Shown: positions 1 to 5,608 of the stretch, piece by piece | Layout: each line of letters opens with the position of its first letter | Numbering within the stretch: position 1 is the first letter of the stretch | Origin: Bacteroidota bacterium | Lineage (GTDB): Bacteria > Bacteroidota > Bacteroidia > Chitinophagales > Chitinophagaceae | DNA length: 6,636 nt | NCBI GenBank assembly: GCA_023423285.1 | Contig: JAFAFV010000072.1 | Location: forward strand, 1 to 6,636 | Direction: 5' to 3' | The notes under the pieces: model-generated | Database searches by the model: none | Told to the model about the DNA's origin: nothing | The model's input: only the letters and a program-made list of their open reading frames with translations | Program-made: the position numbers and the translations under genes

Positions 1-1412
1 GCAGCGGCCACTCTCCTTTTGAAACTTCTAAAATTTACTTTCTTCCCACGCATTCACTTGAACTGGTAGAAGCAGCAGCGCTTAAAGAAGCAGCCACTCA
101 AAATATTATTGAAAGCCGGGTGCCGCAAATGTTAACTTTTGATGTGCTGGTGCAATACCTTGTGACGCTGGCCGTGGGCGAAGGTTTTAAAGAGCAGGAA
201 GTGTATGAGCAGGTACATACAACCTATGCGTTTCATGATATTAACCCCGATGAATGGCAATGGCTCTTGCGGTTTATCACCCGCGGCGGCGATGTGCTGA
301 CGGCATATGAAGATTTTCAAAAAGTGGTGGTGGAAGATGGCATTTACAAAGTTAAAAACCGCCGCATAGCCATGATGCACCGCATGAACCTGGGCGTGAT
401 TGTAAGCGACCCGATGCTGAAGGTAAAATTCCTTTCAGGTGGTTATATTGGTATGGTGGAAGAATATTTTGTTTCCCGCCTCAAACCCGGCGATACATTT
501 GGCCTTGCAGGTAAGATCGTAGAATTTGTGATGATTAAAGAAATGACGGTGCTGGTGCGCAACAGCAAAGCCAAACGCGCCATTACCCCAAGCTGGCTGG
601 GCGGCAGGCTGCCACTAAGTTCTAACCTGAGCGCGATTTTGCGTAAAAAATTCAATGACGCCATGGCGCCGGGGCCAAAAGACATCGAACTTAAAAAACT
701 GGCGCCGCTGTTTCAAAAACAGGAGCAACATTCACATGTGCCTGCTGATGATGAATTTTTAATAGAAATGATCGCCACACGCGATGGTCATCACCTGTAC
801 ATGTATCCTTTTGAAGGGCGGCTGGTGCACGAGGTGATGTCGGCACTGGTAGCTTACCGCATCAGCAAGATCCAGCCCATAAGTTTTTCCATTGCTATGA
901 ACGATTATGGGTTTGAATTGCTCAGTGATCAGCCCATCCCGATTGATAAAAAGAATTTAAAACAAATTTTAAGCACTGATAACTTAACAGCTGATATTGC
1001 CCACAGCATTAATGCCGCCGAAATGGCCGGCCGCAAATTCCGCGACATTGCCGTGATAGCCGGGTTGGTAATGAAGAATTACGCGGGCAAATACAAAACC
1101 GATAAAAACCTGCAATCCTCCTCGGGCATCATCTTCAGAATTTTTGAGCAATACGATTCCAACAACCTATTGATGCGCCAGGCTTTTGATGAAGTGTTTT
1201 ACCAGCAACTGGAAGAGCCCAGGCTGGCGGCGGCCTTACAAAGAATTCAAAAAAGTAAAATTATTATCAAAAATGCTACAGGCTATACACCGCTCAGCTT
1301 TCCCATAAAAGTAGACAGCCTGCGCCAAAACCTCAGCAGCGAAGAGCTGGAAACAAAAATTAAAAAAATGCAGGCGGAAACATTGCGGAAACAGGCAAGG
1401 ATGAAAGGTTAA
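1..1412 (+). CDS. Ligase-associated DNA damage response DEXH-box helicase (Lhr family), C-terminal part
   Basis: The frame is open from the left edge (first full codon at position 3), so the 5' end is missing; 469 residues are visible, against a usual total of a little over 800. The first residues, SGHSPFE, match the end of helicase motif VI (family form QRAGRSGHSP), so both RecA domains lie mostly outside the window. A winged-helix region follows (about nt 120-420). Next is the Lhr-specific domain, with LSGGYIGMVEEYF and LKPGDTF (about nt 424-510) and PSWLGGRLPLS (about nt 588-620). A DEAD-associated region (about nt 740-1300) contains MYPFEGRLVHEVMSALVAYR. The tail FPIKVDSLRQNLSSEELE looks like a natural family C-terminus. 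The family is an ATP-driven 3'-5' translocase acting in DNA repair with an ATP-dependent ligase, an exonuclease and the phosphoesterase PdeM. The GTG at 120 is internal, not a start. No PdeM gene follows; an IS remnant does. Family assignment is firm; the repair role is inferred from the family. Confidence 0.92.
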   Translation, partial: SGHSPFETSKIYFLPTHSLELVEAAALKEAATQNIIESRVPQMLTFDVLVQYLVTLAVGEGFKEQEVYEQVHTTYAFHDINPDEWQWLLRFITRGGDVLTAYEDFQKVVVEDGIYKVKNRRIAMMHRMNLGVIVSDPMLKVKFLSGGYIGMVEEYFVSRLKPGDTFGLAGKIVEFVMIKEMTVLVRNSKAKRAITPSWLGGRLPLSSNLSAILRKKFNDAMAPGPKDIELKKLAPLFQKQEQHSHVPADDEFLIEMIATRDGHHLYMYPFEGRLVHEVMSALVAYRISKIQPISFSIAMNDYGFELLSDQPIPIDKKNLKQILSTDNLTADIAHSINAAEMAGRKFRDIAVIAGLVMKNYAGKYKTDKNLQSSSGIIFRIFEQYDSNNLLMRQAFDEVFYQQLEEPRLAAALQRIQKSKIIIKNATGYTPLSFPIKVDSLRQNLSSEELETKIKKMQAETLRKQARMKG

Positions 1413-1426
1413 TAAACAAATTTTTT

Positions 1427-1454
1427 CATCAGTACAAAAAAGCATTTTTTGATG
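1427..1454 (+). terminator. Possible weak terminator-like hairpin after the helicase
   Basis: CATC (1427-1430) can pair with GATG (1451-1454), and A6 (1436-1441) with T6 (1445-1450) around a GCA loop, leaving a five-base bulge. It lies 15 bases after the helicase stop and its 3' arm is a T run, as expected for an intrinsic terminator. The stem is almost all A-T and bulged, so it would be weak. This is a positional inference only. Confidence 0.25.
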
Positions 1455-1477
1455 GAAGTAGTAGTAGTAGTGGTACG

Positions 1478-1623
1478 ATTTTATATGGGCAAGGAGGTTT
1501 AGAAATTGAAAATCATTATGATTCGATTGAATCAGCATTGCCACCGGGTTAAGCCTATTATAAGGTGTTTTGGCAGGACGAGTTTTATGGGTAGATAATG
1601 AATATTCGCCCATATTATAAAAT
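1478..1623. repeat. Imperfect inverted repeat bounding a 146-bp segment
   Basis: ATTTTATATGGGC (1478-1490) is the reverse complement of GCCCATATTATAAAAT (1608-1623) except for three extra bases in the right arm: 13 matched positions with one gap. The enclosed 117 bp hold the middle of the broken frame described for 1413-1640. The arrangement could be a small non-autonomous mobile element (MITE-like), a long-loop RNA structure, or chance in AT-rich DNA. No clear target duplication is visible on either side. Confidence 0.4.
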
Positions 1624-1651
1624 AGCATTTATCTCAAATTAATAGTTGAAT

Positions 1652-1666
1652 TGAAATGTTGACAGC
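1652..1666 (+). repeat. Candidate IS3 left-end inverted repeat (eroded)
   Basis: TGAAATGTTGACAGC matches the inner part of the inverted right end, which reads TGAAAAAAGTTGACAGC: nine identical bases in GTTGACAGC and five in TGAAA, with a two-base length difference between them. The outermost bases expected of an IS3 end (TGACCCGTCC) are not recognisable upstream, so this end is either eroded or only the sub-terminal motif survives. Confidence 0.5.
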
Positions 1667-2205
1667 ATGGTTAAAAACGAAGCGACAATTTGTCTTTTGG
1701 AAGATGCTAGGCATGCCTACCTGTCTTTAATTACAGATGCTTACAGTAGAAAGATCGTAGGCTTTCATGTAAGCGATGATATGAAAGTAAGCAGCGGATT
1801 ACTGGCCCTTAAAAAAGCATTGGCACAAAAACCAGCCGATGCCATCGTTATTCATCATAGCGACAGGGGCATCCAGTATTGCAGCACGGCTTACACAGAA
1901 CTTTTGCAAAAGACAAACTGGATGATCAGTATGACAGAGAATGGAGATCCGTATGAAAATGCAATTGCCGAAAGAGTAAATGGTATTCTTAAAACGGAAT
2001 GATCAGCAACTATTACAGCGATGCAGATACGGCTTCAAAACATATAGCCCGTTGCATTACCATCTACAATTATAAACGAAGACGTGCCAGCTTAATTTGG
2101 CAAATACCACACGAGGTACACAATCAAAAAGGACCACAGATAAAACAATGGAAAAACTATTACTACAAACGAAAAACAAAGCAGGATCAAATGCAAACAA
2201 CATGA
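1667..2205 (+). pseudogene. IS3-family transposase OrfB, truncated and frameshifted
   Basis: This is the C-terminal part of an IS3 OrfB integrase-type transposase. YLSLITDAYSRKIVGF, HHSDRGIQYCS and ENGDPYENAIAERVNGILKTE are family signatures. The second catalytic Asp (HHSD, residue 66 from the ATG at 1667) and the Glu (IAE, residue 102) are 35 residues apart, as in DDE enzymes. The first Asp, expected in a WVxDITY motif, is missing: the matching segment reads KNEATICLLED, with Glu in its place, and the DNA there (agc gac at 1681-1686) hints that the original Ser-Asp is now in another frame. The whole HTH-containing front is gone. At 2000 the frame ends in TGA; adding one G would give TGG ATC AGC (Trp-Ile-Ser) and join the second half, which starts at 1999-2001 and runs to 2205 (IARCITIYNYKRR, PHEVHNQKG, QWKNYYYKRK). 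RRRAS stands where the family usually has a Pro-His. A clear pseudogene. Confidence 0.9.
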
Positions 2206-2219
2206 CAAACCAACGCACA

Positions 2220-2262
2220 ATAAATATTTTTCTTTAGCTGTAGAGGCTACAAAAATATTTAT
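2220..2262. repeat. AT-rich hairpin downstream of the transposase remnant
   Basis: ATAAATATTTTT (2220-2231) and AAAAATATTTAT (2251-2262) are perfect 12-base reverse complements. Inside them TAGC (2235-2238) pairs with GCTA (2246-2249) around a seven-base loop, leaving a CTT/C internal loop. It starts 14 bases after the transposase stop and lies inside the IS right end. It could be a transcription terminator of the element or a structure that limits outside transcription of orfB; it is nearly all A-T and has no T tract after it, so a terminator role is unproven. Confidence 0.6.
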
Positions 2263-2290
2263 CGCCTGCCCACGGCCATTACTTTTTAAC

Positions 2291-2308
2291 TCAACCTATT
2301 TAAGGATG
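2291..2308 (+). repeat. Internal copy of the IS right-end motif
   Basis: TCAACCTATTTAAGGATG matches TCAACTTTTTTCAGGACG (2353-2370) at 14 of 18 positions in the same orientation, 62 bp apart. Sub-terminal copies of an end motif can be transposase binding sites, or the trace of an alternative or older element end. Confidence 0.5.
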
Positions 2309-2350
2309 AATTATCTTAGTAAACCAATAACAGTATTAATTAACAACAGC

Positions 2351-2375
2351 TGTCAACTTTTTTCAGGACGGGTCA
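2351..2375 (+). repeat. IS3-family right-end inverted repeat
   Basis: The sequence reads TGTCAACTTTTTTCAGGACG followed by GGTCA. Inverted, it starts TGACCCGTCCTGAAA, resembling IS3-family ends I associate with Bacteroidota. The final CA fits the TG...CA rule. It is much better preserved than the left end. The last bases overlap a small hairpin (2372-2392, GTCAT/ATGAC and CTC/GAG). Confidence 0.65.
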
Positions 2376-2387
2376 TCTCTAAAGAGC

Positions 2388-2429
2388 ATGACGGTTCAGG
2401 GTGACGGGATACCAGTTCAGAATGACGGC
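2388..2429. repeat. Short GTCATTCTGAAC-type intergenic repeat cluster
   Basis: Two 15-base units, 2394-2408 and 2415-2429, share 12 of 15 positions (GTTCAG, two variable bases, TGACGG, one variable base) and start 21 bp apart; a third partial copy, ATGACGG, lies at 2388-2394. Read on the minus strand the units are CCGTCATTCTGAAC and CCGTCACCCTGAAC, which resembles short dispersed intergenic repeats common in Bacteroidota genomes. The right unit overlaps the end of the histidine kinase gene and supplies its stop codon. Confidence 0.55.
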
Positions 2430-4363
2430 TTATTTATACCTTTTCGCACCGCTTCAATATCTATTTCCTTCACCAGCAGTTTTATTTCACAGCCTATTCC
2501 TTTTGCAGCATTAATCGTCAGCTCAGCATTGATCTGCCTGGCGCGGGAATGCAAATTTTTTAAACCGTTACGGTCAGTTAGCATATTGGGGTCGAAGCCT
2601 ATTCCATTATCTTTGATTGTAAATAAAATATTATTATGGTTAACTTCTGCAACAATTACAGCTTCAGTACATTGTGAATATTTAACCATATTGTTTACTG
2701 ACTCTTTTATGATAAGAAAAATATTTCTTCGAGCTTCCATAGGCAGTGAAATTTCAGCAATGGATTCCGGAAAATCTATCTCAAACCGAATGTCTTTGCT
2801 TTCAAACAAGGGTATGGCATAACGCCTGACGTGCATGCCCAGGTTGCTGAATTTATCATTGGAGGGTTTTACCAGCCAGATGATGTCGTCCAAGGCCTCC
2901 AGGGTATCTTTTGCATTTGCTTCAATTTTAGAGATCAGTTCTTCTGATTTGCCGTTTTTACTGCGCAGCAATTCACTAAAAATATGAATGCTGCTTAATG
3001 ACGAACCCATGTCATCATGCAGGTCTGACGCAATTTGCGACCTGATTTCAAGCTCACGATGAAGGCTACGGTTTCTTTCTAACAACCTGTTTCTCAAGTA
3101 ATATAGAACACCTGTAATCAATAAAAGTATAAATAAAATGAGGCTGCCGGCCATTATTATCCTGTCATTCTTACGCGTGGTTTCAAGCAGTTTGATCTTT
3201 GCCTGCTCCCGCTCGCTCTGGTACATCGCTTCTACCTGTCTCACATGCCGGTTGTTGTTTTCCAGGTAAATTGAATCGGTGTAAGCCTTTACAAAATTGG
3301 CATAGGTCAGCGCTTTTTCAAAATTACCGCTGGCACGATGTGTTTTCATCAATCCCTCGTAAGCAGAACGAATCTCGGTTTTTGAGCGGATGGCCCTGGC
3401 AATCCTTAACCCTTCTTCAAATAATCGTTGTGCCCTTACAGGCCTGTTTTGAAGCAGGTGAATGTCTCCCAAAAAATTATAGCTCTGCGCTATAAACATC
3501 TTGTCTTTTAGTTGTTTATTAATTACTAATCCATCTTCAAATAGTTTTTGGGCCATCCGGTAATTGCCTTCTTTTTTATAAATATTACCCAGAGATCCGT
3601 AGCATATAGCAATGCCTTTCAGGCCTTTTTGATTTTGCAGCGACCTGTTGTAATCTAAACTAAGGTTGTAATATTTTTTTGCTGAATCAAGCTGGTTCAG
3701 GCGGTCGTAGCACTCACCTATATTTCCCATGTTCATGGCCCTGCCCAGCATATTGTTTGCTTTTACGGTTATCGGCAGCGCCATCTGAAAATATTCAATA
3801 GCATCTTTATAATTGCCGAGGGCGATATGTATGTTGCCGATGCTATTGAGAGAAACGCTGATGCTGTAATCGTGTTTAATACGCTCGGCAATACGCAGGG
3901 CATCAATATGGTAATTGAGCGCTTCGGTATTTTGATCGAGCCTGCGGTACACCACGCCAATATTATTCAAAGCAAACATGGCGATATCTTCTGCATGAAT
4001 TCTATTGGCAATTTCGAGCGCCTGCTTGTGCAGGTTTAAAGCATCCGCATATTCTGAAAGGTCTCTTTTTAATACGCCCAAACCATCCTGCAACCGGGCC
4101 TCATGGCTGTACAGATTGTTACGGCGCGCCACTTGCAGCCCGGCATGAAACAACTGCTGAAGGGTAGAATCCTTGCGATGACTATCGGTATAACTTAAAA
4201 TACTGTCAATCTTTTCTGCGGGGTTTTTAATGAGTAATATTTCCCGCAGCTTATTGGCTTCGGTGTCAAAACTGTTCTGGGCCTGCAGCCAAAGGCCGGG
4301 GCATAGCAACCCTATGATCATGCATATCCATAAAAGGAATTTTTTATTAATTGAGATAATCAT
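2417..4363 (-). CDS. TPR-containing membrane sensor histidine kinase (NarL/LuxR-partner type)
   Basis: This 648-residue protein starts with a signal peptide (residues 1-29, KK then a hydrophobic stretch ending LWLQAQ). About seven TPR repeats follow (roughly 89-365; for example AMFALNNIGVVYRRLDQNTE), probably periplasmic. Next come a charged, probably coiled-coil stretch (375-400), one membrane helix (402-423) and a linker. The dimerisation H-box SDLHDDMGSSLSSI is of HisKA_3 type, with phospho-acceptor His449. The ATPase domain has an N-box (KESVNNMVKYS, Asn558; Tyr562 replaces the usual His), G1 (DNGIGFD, 585-591) and G2 (NGLKNL, 599-604). Such kinases normally phosphorylate LuxR-type response regulators; none is in the window. 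TPRs suggest a protein or peptide interaction rather than direct sugar binding. The gene lies 48 bp after galK on the same strand, so joint transcription is likely. Its last codons (PSF, stop) fall inside a short repeat. The signal it senses is unknown. Confidence 0.92.
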   Translation of the reverse strand: MIISINKKFLLWICMIIGLLCPGLWLQAQNSFDTEANKLREILLIKNPAEKIDSILSYTDSHRKDSTLQQLFHAGLQVARRNNLYSHEARLQDGLGVLKRDLSEYADALNLHKQALEIANRIHAEDIAMFALNNIGVVYRRLDQNTEALNYHIDALRIAERIKHDYSISVSLNSIGNIHIALGNYKDAIEYFQMALPITVKANNMLGRAMNMGNIGECYDRLNQLDSAKKYYNLSLDYNRSLQNQKGLKGIAICYGSLGNIYKKEGNYRMAQKLFEDGLVINKQLKDKMFIAQSYNFLGDIHLLQNRPVRAQRLFEEGLRIARAIRSKTEIRSAYEGLMKTHRASGNFEKALTYANFVKAYTDSIYLENNNRHVRQVEAMYQSEREQAKIKLLETTRKNDRIIMAGSLILFILLLITGVLYYLRNRLLERNRSLHRELEIRSQIASDLHDDMGSSLSSIHIFSELLRSKNGKSEELISKIEANAKDTLEALDDIIWLVKPSNDKFSNLGMHVRRYAIPLFESKDIRFEIDFPESIAEISLPMEARRNIFLIIKESVNNMVKYSQCTEAVIVAEVNHNNILFTIKDNGIGFDPNMLTDRNGLKNLHSRARQINAELTINAAKGIGCEIKLLVKEIDIEAVRKGINKPSF

Positions 4364-4387
4364 GTTCAGTTGCTGACATCAATTTGT

Positions 4388-4408
4388 ATACTCAATTAAC
4401 CTGAGTAT
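4388..4408. promoter_or_regulatory. Perfect inverted repeat in the galK-kinase gap
   Basis: ATACTCA (4388-4394) and TGAGTAT (4402-4408) are perfect 7-base reverse complements around a seven-base spacer. The repeat lies between the galK stop and the kinase start, 25 bases upstream of the kinase ATG. It could be an operator for an internal promoter, or an mRNA hairpin that tunes expression of the second gene. No T run follows on the minus strand, so a full intrinsic terminator is unlikely. Confidence 0.4.
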
Positions 4409-4411
4409 GTT

Positions 4412-5569
4412 TTAAGCTATTGCGCGTACCCCACCGGCAATTACTGAGGAAAATACCCCGGGCATATATCCTATAGCTTCGTTGTAATGATTGCATATTT
4501 TATCTTTAAAGTCATCAAAACTGTCTTTTTTAATTAGTGCAATCGCGCAGCCGCCAAATCCGGCGCCGGTCATCCGTGCCCCTATGCAGTCTTCGTAAGT
4601 TTTGCAGAAAGCTACGATCGTATCAAGTTCTTTACCCGATACCTCATAAAGGTTTTGCAAAGATTCGTGGGAGGAATACATCAGGTCACCAAAGGTTTTA
4701 ATCTCTCCCGACACAAGCGCCTCCCTGGCTTTTTTTACACGATCGTTTTCTGAGATTACGTGCAAGGCCCTGTTTTCAATTACGGGGTCGTTAATGAGAG
4801 ATCTGTGTTGCATAAACTCTTCAATGCTTACATCGCAAAGGTGCGCTATGTTCAGCTTTTGCTGAAGCCTTTCTTTTGCCGTCATGCACTCGGCAAAACG
4901 CTCGTTGTATTTTGATTCAACAAGCTTACGAGGCTTGTTGGTGTTTATGATGGCCAGTACATAGTCTCCAATTTCAAAAGGCAGGTATTCATAATCAAGC
5001 GTATCGCAGTTAAGTAAAACGGCGTGTCCTTCCTTCCCCATTGCTACCGCAAACTGATCCATAATGCCGCTGTTCAAACCCATAAAATCGTTCTCAACGC
5101 GTTTGCCCAGCAGAGCTAATTCTACATTATTGTAACCGCCGTTAAAAATATGGTTCAGCGCGTAAGCCGTCAGCACTTCAATGGATGCTGATGATGAAAG
5201 ACCGGAACCAATGGGCAGGTTTCCGTAAAATAAAAAGTCAAGCCCGGTGATGTTAATGCCTTTTATCAAAAATTCATGTATCACGCCCAAAGGATAATTA
5301 TACCATTCGGGGCCTGTTTTGCTATAAGATGGTTGAACTGCAATGTCTGACGTTTCTTCAAAATTCACAGCCCTGAAACGAAATAAATTCTTATCATTTT
5401 TAGAAATAAGCAGCGTGGTACCCATAGATATGGCGCAGGGCATTACCTGCCCACCGTTATAGTCAATGTGTTCCCCAATAAGGTTTACGCGGCCTGGGCA
5501 GAAGAAAATGTTTTGAGCGGGGTTGTTGTAGATTTTTTCAAATTCCTTTTTTAATTGATCAATAGTCAT
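4412..5569 (-). CDS. galK: Galactokinase
   Basis: This enzyme phosphorylates alpha-D-galactose at C1 with ATP, the second step of the Leloir pathway, in the cytoplasm. The 385-residue length is normal for the family. Residues 25-40, PGRVNLIGEHIDYNGG, are the galactokinase signature: Arg27 is the likely catalytic Arg, and Glu33, His34 and Asp36 the sugar-binding residues. Residues 118-129, LPIGSGLSSSAS, form the GHMP ATP-binding loop. Asp171 in SGIMDQFA is the expected catalytic base. ARMTGAGFGGCAIAL (331-345) is the third GHMP motif. All key residues are present, so it should be active. The ATG at 5567-5569 fits the usual family N-terminus and lies 39 bp from the divergent galM start; the leader is A/T-rich without a clear Shine-Dalgarno motif, as is common in Bacteroidota. 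galT and galE are not in view. Confidence 0.97.
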   Translation of the reverse strand: MTIDQLKKEFEKIYNNPAQNIFFCPGRVNLIGEHIDYNGGQVMPCAISMGTTLLISKNDKNLFRFRAVNFEETSDIAVQPSYSKTGPEWYNYPLGVIHEFLIKGINITGLDFLFYGNLPIGSGLSSSASIEVLTAYALNHIFNGGYNNVELALLGKRVENDFMGLNSGIMDQFAVAMGKEGHAVLLNCDTLDYEYLPFEIGDYVLAIINTNKPRKLVESKYNERFAECMTAKERLQQKLNIAHLCDVSIEEFMQHRSLINDPVIENRALHVISENDRVKKAREALVSGEIKTFGDLMYSSHESLQNLYEVSGKELDTIVAFCKTYEDCIGARMTGAGFGGCAIALIKKDSFDDFKDKICNHYNEAIGYMPGVFSSVIAGGVRAIA

Positions 5570-5608
5570 GGTAATGTTATATTTTAGTAACCTTTAAAAA
5601 ACTGTATT
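5570..5608. promoter_or_regulatory. Divergent galK/galM control region
   Basis: Only 39 AT-rich bases separate the two start codons, so the promoters must overlap each other or extend into the coding sequences. TATATTTTAG (about 5577-5586) is close to the Bacteroidota -7 consensus TAnnTTTG for a rightward promoter, but not exact. GTTA and TAAC form a small inverted repeat around TATTTTAG, which may be part of an operator. Neither gene has a strong Shine-Dalgarno motif here. Confidence 0.4.

Larger units (their letters stand above)
1413..1640. other. Intergenic region with no intact gene
   Basis: This stretch separates the helicase stop from the IS remnant. It is AT-rich and holds an A6/T6 hairpin, five tandem AGT triplets (1457-1471), an imperfect inverted repeat (1478-1490 with 1608-1623) and a plus-strand frame with no start codon, open from the helicase end to a TAA at 1550 and again to a TAG at 1592. 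That frame reads GTILYGQGGLEIENHYDSIE and, after the stop, AYYKVFWQDEFYG. It resembles protein more than random sequence, but I recognise no family. Other short frames here, for example the ATG at 1518 to the TAA at 1596, are equally unsupported. It may be a relic of a small gene or repeat broken before or during the IS insertion. Confidence 0.5.
1640..2375 (+). mobile_element. Decayed, internally deleted IS3-family insertion sequence
   Basis: The core encodes the DDE/rve catalytic region of an IS3-type OrfB. The right end, TGTCAACTTTTTTCAGGACG plus GGTCA (2351-2375), finishes in CA as IS3 elements do; its reverse complement begins TGACCCGTCC, which fits the IS3 terminal TG. On the left, TGAAA then GTTGACAGC (1658-1666) mirrors GCTGTCAAC (2349-2357) perfectly over nine bases, and the similarity extends to a GTTAA further in, so an eroded left end seems present. 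The outer edge is degenerate, so 1640 is approximate. At about 735 bp the element is far short of the 1.2-1.5 kb usual for the family: orfA and the first part of orfB are absent. It cannot encode its own transposition. Its right end sits about 40 bp from the 3' end of the kinase gene. A target-site duplication could not be assigned. Confidence 0.8.

Noticed and set aside
120..122. GTG as the start of the helicase gene
   Set aside because: The same frame is open to the left edge and encodes the conserved SGHSPFE motif and following family residues, so this codon is internal.
1457..1471. AGT triplet run as a CRISPR-like or phase-variable repeat
   Set aside because: Only five short triplets, no spacer structure, and no functional gene whose expression it could switch.
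1236..1628. Minus-strand 130-residue open frame
   Set aside because: It overlaps the helicase 3' end in antisense, is rich in Tyr/His runs from the AGT repeat and A/T tracts, and shows no family motif.
1990..2010. Programmed frameshift in the transposase
   Set aside because: IS3 programmed shifting occurs between orfA and orfB, not inside the OrfB C-terminal part, and one added base restores a conserved Trp.
1999..2205. Separate 68-residue gene starting at the ATG at 1999
   Set aside because: Its residues continue the IS3 OrfB C-terminus after a one-base deletion; the ATG arises from GAA TG(G) ATC.
2372..2392. Hairpin GTCAT...ATGAC as terminator of the kinase operon
   Set aside because: There is a bulge, a short stem and no T run after it on the minus strand; it arises where the IS end meets the intergenic repeat.
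2388..2822. Plus-strand 144-residue open frame
   Set aside because: It is antisense to the histidine kinase ATPase domain, whose motifs are unmistakable on the other strand.
3199..4039. Plus- and minus-strand small frames within the TPR region
   Set aside because: They are other-frame shadows of the histidine kinase gene, with no independent motif or start signal.
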